Counted from the first letter of the stretch, positions 1 through 6,284 are shown. The stretch: 12,335 nucleotides of DNA from Planctomycetota bacterium (GCA_026982835.1 JALSGI010000658.1:1-12335); one strand, 5' to 3'. Numbers and translations are program-made. Notes: generated from the letters alone by a model not told the origin.

Positions 1-1
1 C

Positions 2-499
2 AAACTGTGCCTGGTGGGCGCCGAGTTCGGGGCCGTGCTAGGCATGCTCTGGGCGCACCAGGACTGGCAATGGCCTCCGCTGGCCACGGGCAAACAAGGA
101 CAAGACGTCAAGGCCCTGGTGCTCCTCTCGCCCAAGCGACGCATGCACGGCATGGATTGCAACCGGGTGCTAGTACAGCCGGTGCTGCGGAACATCCTGG
201 CCGTGTACATTCTGGCCGGAGGCCAAAACACCGAATACCGCAAGGAAGCCGAAAAGATCTACGACATGATCTACAAGTACCGCAGAAAGAAGCTGGAGCG
301 CAACCCTGGCGCCCCCCTGGTCAAACTGCTGCTGGTGCGGAATGTTCGTTTCCAGGGCACCAGCTTGATCCTCCAGCTCAAGCCCGCCACGCGGCAGCAA
401 CTGGCCGCCCGGGTGGCCGAGTTCCTCCACGTGCAGGTGCGGCAAAAGGCCATCCCCTGGCAAAAACGCAGCAGCCCCCTGGAAGAAAACTCCGAATAG
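2..499 (+). CDS. alpha/beta-hydrolase-like protein, 3' part only (5' end outside window)
   Basis: The frame is open from the window edge, so the true start lies upstream; 165 codons are visible before TAG at 497-499. The visible protein begins Lys-Leu-Cys-Leu-Val-Gly-Ala-Glu-Phe-Gly-Ala. This resembles the strand-turn-helix of an alpha/beta hydrolase, but Glu stands where the nucleophile Ser of GxSxG would be. It is followed by an aromatic patch (DWQW), a TGKQGQDVKALVLLSP segment that looks like the next core strand, and a charged helix ending KYRRKKLER. From memory, planctomycete proteins annotated as hypothetical or hydrolase-like share this pattern; I could not check that. If the fold is right, the protein is probably not a serine hydrolase. 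No signal peptide can be judged. It runs convergently into the phosphatase gene, 21 bases apart, with no clear terminator between them. That it is a real gene is likely; its function is uncertain. Confidence 0.75.
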   Translation, partial: KLCLVGAEFGAVLGMLWAHQDWQWPPLATGKQGQDVKALVLLSPKRRMHGMDCNRVLVQPVLRNILAVYILAGGQNTEYRKEAEKIYDMIYKYRRKKLERNPGAPLVKLLLVRNVRFQGTSLILQLKPATRQQLAARVAEFLHVQVRQKAIPWQKRSSPLEENSE

Positions 500-520
500 C
501 CTCCCTCGCCGGCTTGCGGG

Positions 521-2179
521 CTACTCGGTGCGGCCGAAGCAGACCAGGCACATGTCGTCGGCTTGCGCCTGGTCCCCCACAAACTTCTCCACCTCCTGCA
601 CGATCTGCTGGCCGGTCTGGTCGGCATTCCCGCCAGCCTGGCGGAGCACTAGGGCGATCTGTTCCAGGCCGAACAGCTCGTCTTTTGCGTTTCGGGCTTC
701 GCTGAACCCGTCGGTAAAGGCCATCAGCAGCTCCCCCGGGGCCAGGGAGATGGTCGCCTGTTCGTACTCGAAGTCCGGTAGCACCCCTACCGGCACCCCC
801 GCGATCTGGTCGGCCACCTCTTCCACCTCCCCGTTGCTGCGCCGCAGCAGCGGCGGCATGTGCCCGGCGTTGACCAGCGTCACTTGATGCTGCTGGGGAT
901 CCAGCACGAACAGCACCATGGTCACGAAACGGTCGTCCCAGCCGTGCCGGGAAAACTCGGCGGCCATCTGCGACAGCGCTTCGCCGGGCGTGGGCGAACT
1001 GGCCAGAAAATAGCGCAAATCCGAGCACATCTTGGCCATCAGCATGGCCGCCGGCACCCCCTTGCCCGACACGTCCCCCAAGGCCACGGCCACCTTCCCC
1101 TCGGGAAGCGCGACGTAATCGAAAAAATCGCCCCCTACGGCCAGGGCCGGAACGTAGTAATCGAAGAACTCGTAGCGGGGCAGCCGGGGGCGATCCTTGG
1201 GCAGGAAGCCCTGCTGCACTTCGCGGGCCAGAGCCAGGTCCCGCTCCAGCCGCGTCTGCTGCAACAACCGCAGGTGCATGCGGGCGTTTTCCACGGCGAT
1301 GGCCGCCTCTTGGGCCACGGTGACCAGCACCTCCAGGTCGGCCTCCTCGAAGGGGCGCCGCTGGTCGGAGGTGTCCAGCTGGATCACGCCCAGCACTTCC
1401 CCCTCCCGCGAAAGCAGCGGCGCGCTCATCACCGAGCGAATCTGGAAATCGGCAATGCTTTCGCTCATCTGCAACCGCTGATCGCTGGCCGTGTCGGCCG
1501 AAAGCAACGCTTCCTTGGTCGTTTCCACCTCGCGGAGGATGGTCTGGCTGATCCGCAGCGTGGAAATGTCCTCGTCCCGCCGCCGGGAACGAAACGCCCG
1601 CACGCTCATGGGTTCCCCGGGCCGGTCCCGCAACAGCACGAACGCCCGATCCGCCTGCAAAAACGCCTTGAACAGCGACTCCAGCACCCGCGGCAAGATC
1701 TCTTCCACGTTGAGCGTCCCGGCCAGCTGCTCGGTGATGTCGATCAGCGCCCGCAGCTTGTCCTCGGTGCGCACCTTCACCCGCAGCTGTAGCTCCGAAG
1801 AGTGCACTTCCAGGCGGCGAAGAACCTGGGAATTATCCTCCACCAGCGTGGAACCCGTCACGCTCGTCCCCGAGGAAACCAGGTCCTGGTCCGCCTCCAG
1901 GAAGCTCAGGGAAATATCACAGATGTCGATCACGTCCCGGTCTTTGAGCAAGTGGGCTTGCTCCACCCGCTTGCCGTTGAGGAACGTGCCGTTGCGGCTT
2001 TGCAAGTCTTCCAGGTAGAAGTTTCCCTGGTTGAAGAAGATGCGGGCATGGCGGCGACTGACGGCCCGCGACGGCAACACCACGTCGCATTCCGGCAGGC
2101 GGCCGATGATGGCCTCCGCCTGAGACAAGCGAAACTGCTGCCCGGTGCCGGGACCATCGACGATCTGCAAAGTGGCCAT
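521..2179 (-). CDS. FHA-GAF-PP2C (SpoIIE/RsbU-type) serine/threonine phosphatase
   Basis: A 552-residue cytoplasmic signalling protein. Residues 1-97 form an FHA domain, which binds phosphothreonine peptides: Gly26-Arg27, Ser41-Arg-Arg-His44, and Asn63-Gly-Thr followed by Asn68-Gly. A helical linker (about 116-150) leads to a GAF domain (about 150-300), a small-ligand or dimer-sensing fold, then a second helical linker (300-325). Residues 326-550 form a SpoIIE/PP2C phosphatase. Its metal-binding acidic residues are intact: GGD351, GD369VSGKG, FTD490G and the C-terminal ADD (541-542). The family dephosphorylates anti-sigma-factor antagonists or similar partners; no such partner gene is in the window, so the target is unknown. 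The ATG at 2179 is chosen because AAGGAG lies 13 bases upstream. An in-frame TTG at 2203 would put that AAGGAG inside the coding region. A promoter lies about 50 bases upstream. No transmembrane segment is seen. Confidence 0.95.
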   Translation of the reverse strand: MATLQIVDGPGTGQQFRLSQAEAIIGRLPECDVVLPSRAVSRRHARIFFNQGNFYLEDLQSRNGTFLNGKRVEQAHLLKDRDVIDICDISLSFLEADQDLVSSGTSVTGSTLVEDNSQVLRRLEVHSSELQLRVKVRTEDKLRALIDITEQLAGTLNVEEILPRVLESLFKAFLQADRAFVLLRDRPGEPMSVRAFRSRRRDEDISTLRISQTILREVETTKEALLSADTASDQRLQMSESIADFQIRSVMSAPLLSREGEVLGVIQLDTSDQRRPFEEADLEVLVTVAQEAAIAVENARMHLRLLQQTRLERDLALAREVQQGFLPKDRPRLPRYEFFDYYVPALAVGGDFFDYVALPEGKVAVALGDVSGKGVPAAMLMAKMCSDLRYFLASSPTPGEALSQMAAEFSRHGWDDRFVTMVLFVLDPQQHQVTLVNAGHMPPLLRRSNGEVEEVADQIAGVPVGVLPDFEYEQATISLAPGELLMAFTDGFSEARNAKDELFGLEQIALVLRQAGGNADQTGQQIVQEVEKFVGDQAQADDMCLVCFGRTE

Positions 2180-2235
2180 GCGTCGTTTTTCTCTCCTTGA
2201 CAAGACGCTCGCGAACCGGCCATTTGGCAGTTTCC

Positions 2236-2264
2236 ATTATGCCCCACCGCCCCCCAAGGGACAA
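2236..2264 (-). promoter_or_regulatory. sigma70-like promoter for the FHA-GAF-PP2C gene
   Basis: On the minus strand TTGTCC (2264-2259, four of six matches to TTGACA) is followed after exactly 17 bases by CATAAT (2241-2236, five of six matches to TATAAT). Transcription would start near 2229, giving a leader of about 50 bases before the ATG at 2179. This is the best housekeeping-type promoter I found in the window. It rests on consensus matching alone. Confidence 0.55.
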
Positions 2265-2538
2265 TCTGCCGCAGGATACGCTACGGACACTTTCCCCAAA
2301 GGGGTAAAGCCGCCTTCTGTCCCGCACAACGCGCTGCAGCCAGCGGGCAGCATGGGCCGAAGGCTCGCTTGTGCCGCGTCACGGGGCCGCTGCCCGGAAA
2401 GTGACAGGTGGCAAACTGCTCCCTCATCTCTTAAGCAGCTGCTGCCGAAAAAGGTTTCTCCTGGCTGACCCGCCTGTGTCAGTCCCTTCATTCATACTTT
2501 GGGTCGCAGCCGTAGTGACGGGGCCCGGGGAAAACCAC

Positions 2539-2567
2539 CCGGCAGGTGTCTCCGACCGATCTGCCGG
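2539..2567 (+). promoter_or_regulatory. inverted repeat upstream of the zinc-ribbon gene (possible operator or leader hairpin)
   Basis: CCGGCAG (2539-2545) and CTGCCGG (2561-2567) are perfect reverse complements around a 15-base spacer. The right arm ends 32 bases before the ATG at 2600. Depending on where transcription starts, it could be a regulator-binding site or a leader hairpin. No T-tract follows it, so it is not a typical terminator. Confidence 0.35.
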
Positions 2568-2599
2568 AGTGAATGCTTTCAAACAAGAGGAAGCATTTC

Positions 2600-3604
2600 A
2601 TGAGCATCATGATTCGGTGCCCGCACTGTCAAGCACGCATGCGTGTCAAGCGCTTTTCCTCCAGGGGGCGCTATCGTTGCGTGAAATGCCGTCAGGTGTT
2701 CCAGGACGGCGTGGTCCCGAACAGCCGTCCTGGCTCGCCGCAAAGTGCCCCGCCGCAACCGGCGGGGCAAGCGGCCGACGGCCAAAGTTCGGCATCGGCT
2801 CCGCCGCCCCCAGACCCCCAAGCAAGCGAAGTCTCCGCACCGGCGGCACCTCCTCTGGAGCTGCCGCCCCCGCCTCCTGTGTGCGTTCCCCCGGCTCCGC
2901 CTCTCGGGATGGCCGCGGAAACATCGCCTGCGGAACAAACGTTTCTTGTTCCCCCGGTAGAGGAAAAGGAATATTTTTCGGAAACCCGGCTGCGGGCTGT
3001 TCAAGCCAGCTTAAACCGGATATACCGCCTGCTGGTGTTTGCCCTGGTGGTGCTGGGAATTGCAGCCGCCGGGAGCGTGGCCTGTGGCGTATTTCTCTTT
3101 GTGCAAGGGGAGAAACGCTCAAAAGAACTCGCCAAAATCCACGAACACCAACGTGCGTTGTTTAACGAAATGCGCCCCAAGTATGGGCGTGTGATCGTGG
3201 TGGTGTCGTGGAGGTACAATAAGACAATTGGGCATCGCCCAGACGTCAACTCCGCCGTCATCTTGTTTCCTAAAGGGTTAAAGGGCAAACTTTCCCGTTT
3301 ACCCCTCATCCTGTCGGACGCCCGGGGTTTTATGCCGGAGTACTCCCAGCGCAACGTATATACTGGCTGGGTGGGGGTCGATGGTCGCTGTGTTTTTGGA
3401 AAGGTTGATCCTGGAGAGTACTGGCTGCTTGTCATTTCGGCTGCCACCATGTCCTTGACCGGAACAGAATCCCTGGAACGCCAGTTAAGCTCTTATTTTT
3501 CCAATCCTAAGTTGTCCGGGCATCAATCCGTTCTTTTGGACGTCGAGGTCGAAGCGGGTGTGGAAATCGAGATCAATCACGACTTTGGCATCACAGAGAT
3601 TTAG
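2600..3604 (+). CDS. zinc-ribbon, proline-rich linker, single-pass membrane protein
   Basis: A 334-residue protein of unknown role. Residues 7-30 carry CPHC (7-10) and CVKC (27-30), a four-cysteine zinc ribbon like those at the N-terminus of many bacterial membrane proteins (MJ0042-type). Residues 40-120 are a low-complexity Pro/Ala/Ser linker. One transmembrane helix spans about 143-168, with basic residues after it (EKRSK). The C-terminal 165 residues are rich in beta-strand patterns, including DGRCVFGKVDPGEYWLLV (261-278), which resembles carboxypeptidase-regulatory-like or transthyretin-type beta-sandwiches. The zinc ribbon would then be cytoplasmic and the beta domain outside; that topology is inferred. 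The ATG at 2600 is preceded by AGAGGAAG at good spacing, so an in-frame ATG at 2573 is disfavoured. The second half is visibly less GC-rich than its neighbours (25 G/C of 60 at 3481-3540). The WYL regulator starts 43 bases downstream. Confidence 0.85.
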   Translation: MSIMIRCPHCQARMRVKRFSSRGRYRCVKCRQVFQDGVVPNSRPGSPQSAPPQPAGQAADGQSSASAPPPPDPQASEVSAPAAPPLELPPPPPVCVPPAPPLGMAAETSPAEQTFLVPPVEEKEYFSETRLRAVQASLNRIYRLLVFALVVLGIAAAGSVACGVFLFVQGEKRSKELAKIHEHQRALFNEMRPKYGRVIVVVSWRYNKTIGHRPDVNSAVILFPKGLKGKLSRLPLILSDARGFMPEYSQRNVYTGWVGVDGRCVFGKVDPGEYWLLVISAATMSLTGTESLERQLSSYFSNPKLSGHQSVLLDVEVEAGVEIEINHDFGITEI

Positions 3605-3647
3605 ATTGTGTTCTCGTATTGGAGAATTGAAGGGAAGTTTTCTCTCC

Positions 3648-4661
3648 ATGTCCCGTTCCGACAGCCAACGGCGGATCAAACAGGCCGAACGCCTGGCCCG
3701 GCTGGTGCGCCTGGCCCAACTGCTGGCCCGGCCCGGACGCTGGACCATCCAGCGCCTGGCCGAGCATTTGGGCGTCACGCCGCGGACCGTCTATCGCTAT
3801 TTGAACGTGCTGCGTCTGGCAGGCATTCATCCGCAGTGCCGCAAGGGCCAGTATTACATTCCCAAGGATTGCTTCTTTCCCCCGCCTACCCTCTTGCTGG
3901 AAGAGGCACTGGACCTGGCCCTCACGGTGGCCCTGGCCCGCTGTCCCGACCTGGGTATCGGTACCGGAGCCCACCATTACGTGGCCCGCCTGGCCGAACG
4001 CACCGGACGAGAGCAGAACTTGGATGTTTCTGAGCTGCTGGACCTGGCCCAGGACTACGTCGTGGTCCGCCAGCTGAAAGTGGCCGATCACTCCCGGTCC
4101 CTGCACCGCAAGATGCTGCACGAGGTATTGCTAGCCCTGGTGCGGGGGCACCAGTTGCAAGGGACCTACCGCACCCCCTACCAGAAGCGAGCCAAGCGGC
4201 TGCGGTTGCATCCGTACCGCTTGTGCCTGATCAACCAGGCGTGGTACCTGATTGCCCGCCCCCAGGAGGCCGAACGAGCCGTCTGTTTCCGCATCGCCCG
4301 CTTCAAGTGGCTGCGGGTGCTGGATGACGAAGCGGAGGTCCCCAACCGGTTCGACGTGGAGGAGTTCTTCGGCCAGGCGTGGAGTGTGTATCGCGGAGAG
4401 CGGCGCTACCGGGTGCAACTGAAGTTTGCCCCCGAGGCGGCCCCCCTGGTGCAGGAGGTCCGCTGGCATCCCACGCAACAGAAGCTCCACTCCCACCCCG
4501 ACGGAAGCATCACGCTGGCGTTTGAAGTGGACGGGCTGGAAGAGATTCTCTGGTGGGTGCTTTCCTGGACGGGCCGCGTGCAGGTGCTGGAACCGCCGGA
4601 GCTGAAAAAGCAGGTGGTGCAGCAGCTTCGTCAGGGGCTGAAGCTCCATCGTGCCAGGTGA
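3648..4661 (+). CDS. HTH/WYL-domain transcriptional regulator (YafY/DeoR-like)
   Basis: A 337-residue DNA-binding regulator. Residues 12-72 form a winged helix-turn-helix, with the recognition region near WTIQRLAEHLGVTPRTVYRYL (32-52) and a wing around GQYYIP (67-72). A helical connector leads to a WYL domain (about 165-235) containing the namesake Trp-Tyr-Leu at 199-201, the preceding LHPYRLCL (187-194) and the arginines of FRIARFKWLRVL (214-225). A WCX-type C-terminal extension (about 255-330) follows. WYL domains bind nucleotides, nucleic acid or other small ligands and control the attached DNA-binding domain; the ligand here is unknown. The ATG at 3648 fits the start of the fold, with a weak AAGGGA 12 bases upstream; in-frame codons further upstream overlap the preceding gene. 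It may be co-transcribed with the zinc-ribbon gene and could regulate it. No phage-defence genes, a common WYL setting, are adjacent. Confidence 0.92.
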   Translation: MSRSDSQRRIKQAERLARLVRLAQLLARPGRWTIQRLAEHLGVTPRTVYRYLNVLRLAGIHPQCRKGQYYIPKDCFFPPPTLLLEEALDLALTVALARCPDLGIGTGAHHYVARLAERTGREQNLDVSELLDLAQDYVVVRQLKVADHSRSLHRKMLHEVLLALVRGHQLQGTYRTPYQKRAKRLRLHPYRLCLINQAWYLIARPQEAERAVCFRIARFKWLRVLDDEAEVPNRFDVEEFFGQAWSVYRGERRYRVQLKFAPEAAPLVQEVRWHPTQQKLHSHPDGSITLAFEVDGLEEILWWVLSWTGRVQVLEPPELKKQVVQQLRQGLKLHRAR

Positions 4662-4784
4662 AGGGGCCGGGTTGGTTGTCCGCGCTGCGGCTGCCGGGTA
4701 TCTTCAAAAGGTGTTTGCACCGTTGCTTGGTGGTTGCGTTGGGCCATCGACCTTGTGCCTTATCCCGTGGGAAAACGACTTGCC

Positions 4785-5792
4785 ATGATGCGCTGGCTTG
4801 CGAGTTTGGCATTGTTTGTGGCGGCGATCGGCGCGGGCTGTTCTGCGGCCGACAGCGGCAATCCCTCCTCCGGCCAAGGAAACAATGCGACCAGCCCCCG
4901 CCGCTTGCGAATCGCCGTCATCCCCAAGGGCACCACGCACGACTTCTGGAAGTCGGTCCACTACGGGGCGCAGCAAGCGGCCCGGGAGCTGGGCGTGGAA
5001 ATCCTTTGGAAAGGCACCCTGGACGAAACCGACAAGCAGGGGCAGATCAAGCTGGTGCAGAGTTTCGCCCTGGAAGGGGTGGACGGCATCTGCCTGGCCC
5101 CGATCGACCACGCCGCACTGGTGCCCGCGGTGCAGTTCGCCCGGCGGCAGCGGGTGCCGGTGGTGGTGTTCGACAGCGGGCTGGACGGGCCGGAAAACTA
5201 CGTCTCCTATGTGGCCACGAACAACTACCGCGGCGGCCAGATCGCCGCACGCCACCTGGGCAAGCTGCTGGAAGGCCGGGGCAATGTCATTCTGCTTCGC
5301 TACCAGGCCGGCAGCGAAAGCACCGAGCAGCGCGAAGCCGGGTTTCTGGATACGCTCCGGAAAGAGTTCCCCGACATCAAAATCCTTTCGGAAAACCAGC
5401 GCGTCAGCTCCGACGCCGTGGAGGCCAAGAACCGCTCCACCGCCCTGCTGCAGCAGTTCGGCCAGCAGGTGGACGGGGTGTTTACTGTCTGCGAGCCGAA
5501 CAACCGCGGAATGCTGGCCGCGCTGGAATCGCTGCAAATGGCCGGCAAGGTGAAGTTCGTCGGCTTCGACTCCGACCCGCGGTTCGTCGAAGCGTTGCGG
5601 CAGGGCAAGATGCACGGGATCGTGCTTCAGGACCCGGTGCGGATGGGCTATCTGGCTGTCAAGACGATGGTGCAGCACCTGCGCGGGCAAGAGGTGCCCA
5701 AGCGCATCGCCACCGGCGAGCATCTGGCCACGCCGGAGAACATGGACACGCCGGAAATCAAGCGCCTGCTGTTCCCGGAAAAAGCCGAGTAA
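4785..5792 (+). CDS. substrate-binding lipoprotein, ribose/galactose (RbsB, Peripla_BP_4) type
   Basis: A 335-residue periplasmic binding protein. The N-terminus MMRWLASLALFVAAIGAGC is a lipoprotein signal peptide with Cys19 as the anchor; Gly at -3 makes the lipobox slightly atypical. A Ser/Asn/Gly-rich tether (20-38) leads to the two-lobed fold, from RIAVIPKG (42-49) to about 325. Positions expected to contact a sugar-like ligand look intact: Asp130 in VVVFDSG, Asn146-Asn147, Arg183, Asn239-Asn240, Asp262 in VGFDSD and Gln282. These proteins deliver a sugar or related solute to an ABC importer or a sensor. No permease or ATPase gene is in the window, so its partner is elsewhere or it acts in sensing. 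The ATG pair at 4785/4788 is chosen because the signal peptide begins there; a TTG at 4734 would bury it. The ribosome binding site is weak (GGGAAA). Confidence 0.92.
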   Translation: MMRWLASLALFVAAIGAGCSAADSGNPSSGQGNNATSPRRLRIAVIPKGTTHDFWKSVHYGAQQAARELGVEILWKGTLDETDKQGQIKLVQSFALEGVDGICLAPIDHAALVPAVQFARRQRVPVVVFDSGLDGPENYVSYVATNNYRGGQIAARHLGKLLEGRGNVILLRYQAGSESTEQREAGFLDTLRKEFPDIKILSENQRVSSDAVEAKNRSTALLQQFGQQVDGVFTVCEPNNRGMLAALESLQMAGKVKFVGFDSDPRFVEALRQGKMHGIVLQDPVRMGYLAVKTMVQHLRGQEVPKRIATGEHLATPENMDTPEIKRLLFPEKAE

Positions 5793-5810
5793 GACTAGCC
5801 GGCGCGGACT

Positions 5811-5828
5811 TGGGTCTTGGGTCGTGGG
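5811..5828 (+). repeat. TTGGGTC-type heptamer repeat, left island
   Basis: GGG runs at 5812-5814, 5819-5821 and 5826-5828 are spaced exactly seven bases apart with loops TCTT and TCGT. One more copy of the heptamer, CTTGGGTC (5921-5928), precedes the second hairpin unit. The same heptamer precedes the duplicated units in the right island, so it belongs to the repeat and is not a chance microsatellite. Confidence 0.7.
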
Positions 5829-5837
5829 TCTTGCGGT

Positions 5838-5908
5838 GGTGCTTCCGCACCGGGGCAAGAAAAAACGTTTCTTCTTGCAATCGGCGAGCCCCGAGCTTCA
5901 GCTCGGGG
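5838..5908 (+). repeat. three-hairpin repeat unit, copy 1
   Basis: Hairpin 1 is GGTGC-TTCC-GCACC (5838-5851). Hairpin 2 pairs GCAAGAA (5855-5861) with TTCTTGC (5872-5878) around AAAACGTTTC. The constant CGGCGAGCC (5882-5890) leads into hairpin 3, CCCCGAGC-TTCA-GCTCGGGG (5889-5908). All three stems are perfect. The strand label follows the direction in which the constant motif reads; the transcribed strand, if any, is unknown. Confidence 0.8.
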
Positions 5909-5935
5909 AGGCGCGGGAGTCTTGGGTCTTGCGGT

Positions 5936-6006
5936 GGTGCTTCCGCTCCGATGCGAGAATAAGCGTTCATTCTCGCCACCGGCGAGCCGCCGACTTCAGT
6001 CGGCGG
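5936..6006 (+). repeat. three-hairpin repeat unit, copy 2
   Basis: This has the same layout and length as copy 1. Hairpin 1 (GGTGC-TTCC-GCTCC, 5936-5949) has one mismatch. Hairpin 2 is GCGAGAAT (5953-5960) with ATTCTCGC (5969-5976), where the A-T pair of copy 1 is replaced by G-C on both sides. Constant CGGCGAGCC (5980-5988) precedes hairpin 3, CCGCCGAC-TTCA-GTCGGCGG (5987-6006), whose stem differs from copy 1 on both arms. Confidence 0.8.
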
Positions 6007-6037
6007 AGAAGATCGACATGCGTTTTTTCCTGGCTCT

Positions 6038-6065
6038 CCCCTGGCTCCAAGCCTGGGGCTCGCCG
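6038..6065 (-). repeat. single hairpin of the GGCGAGCC family, reverse orientation
   Basis: CCCCTGGC (6038-6045) and GCCTGGGG (6051-6058) pair except for one T-T mismatch, around loop TCCAA. The reverse-strand form of the constant motif, GGCTCGCCG, occupies 6057-6065. Read on the minus strand this is constant motif plus hairpin, as in the third hairpin of the full units, but with a slightly decayed stem. A further orphan GGCTCGCC lies at 6262-6269 with no stem left. Confidence 0.55.
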
Positions 6066-6115
6066 GACAAGAATCAACTCTTTTGCTCTGGGAACGCTCC
6101 GTCTTGTGCTGGCAC

Positions 6116-6176
6116 GCTAAACACGTAGCCAGCTTCAGCCGGCGGAGAACGGCGAGCCGGGAGCGTTAGCTCCCGG
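6116..6176 (+). repeat. decayed hairpin plus intact GGCGAGCC hairpin behind a shared 12-mer
   Basis: GCTAAACACGTA (6116-6127) is followed by a degenerate CAGC-TTCA-GCCG hairpin and then by the constant CGGCGAGCC (6150-6158). That leads into a perfect hairpin, CCGGGAGC-GTTA-GCTCCCGG (6157-6176). The 12-mer occurs again, inverted, beside a hairpin of the same family at 12129-12140. Confidence 0.65.
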
Positions 6177-6218
6177 TTGCTTCAAACAAAAGGTGACAAC
6201 CGTTGGTTCAGATTACGC

Positions 6219-6237
6219 CGCACTCGGTGCGATTTTT
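6219..6237 (+). terminator. candidate rho-independent terminator
   Basis: CGCAC-TCG-GTGCG (6219-6231) forms a 5-bp stem with a 3-base loop, followed by A and five T. It reads on the plus strand and would stop transcripts coming from the binding-protein gene or from the repeat island before they run antisense into the LRR gene. The stem is short, so this is tentative. Confidence 0.35.
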
Positions 6238-6284
6238 CTTGAAACAACCGCATGACGATACGGCTCGCCGGAACGGTAGGGGGC

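Larger units (their letters stand above)
2180..2599. other. divergent intergenic region (about 420 bases)
   Basis: This stretch separates the leftward phosphatase gene from the rightward zinc-ribbon gene. It holds the phosphatase promoter at its left end and a 7-bp inverted repeat at 2539-2567 near the right end. Reading frames across it have no ribosome binding site, no recognisable product and no continuity with neighbouring genes. I see no tRNA, repeat-island hairpin or insertion sequence here, and no convincing -35/-10 pair for the rightward gene. Confidence 0.6.
5793..6284. other. left repeat island (non-coding, about 490 bases)
   Basis: The stretch between the binding-protein gene and the LRR gene is almost wholly repeat: the heptamer array, two three-hairpin units, one inverted single hairpin, one 12-mer-associated hairpin, then a candidate terminator. 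Open frames across it translate the repeats into Arg/Ser/Gly-rich text with no ribosome binding site, so I do not call genes here. The two genes that border it converge on it. Confidence 0.7.

Noticed and set aside
860..1792. Plus-strand frame of 310 codons opposite the phosphatase
   Set aside because: It is antisense to conserved GAF and phosphatase sequence, and no domain or start signal supports it.
2180..2203. TTG start adding eight residues to the phosphatase
   Set aside because: The only good ribosome binding site would fall inside this extension, and the FHA fold begins right after the ATG at 2179.
4553..5962. Plus-strand frame of 469 codons overlapping the WYL gene end and the binding protein
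   Set aside because: It is in the wrong frame relative to the clear binding-protein sequence and runs into the repeat island; the composition is typical of an out-of-frame translation.
5811..6176. CRISPR-like array
   Set aside because: The repeats are palindromic, unequal in sequence and in both orientations, with no unique spacers of constant length.
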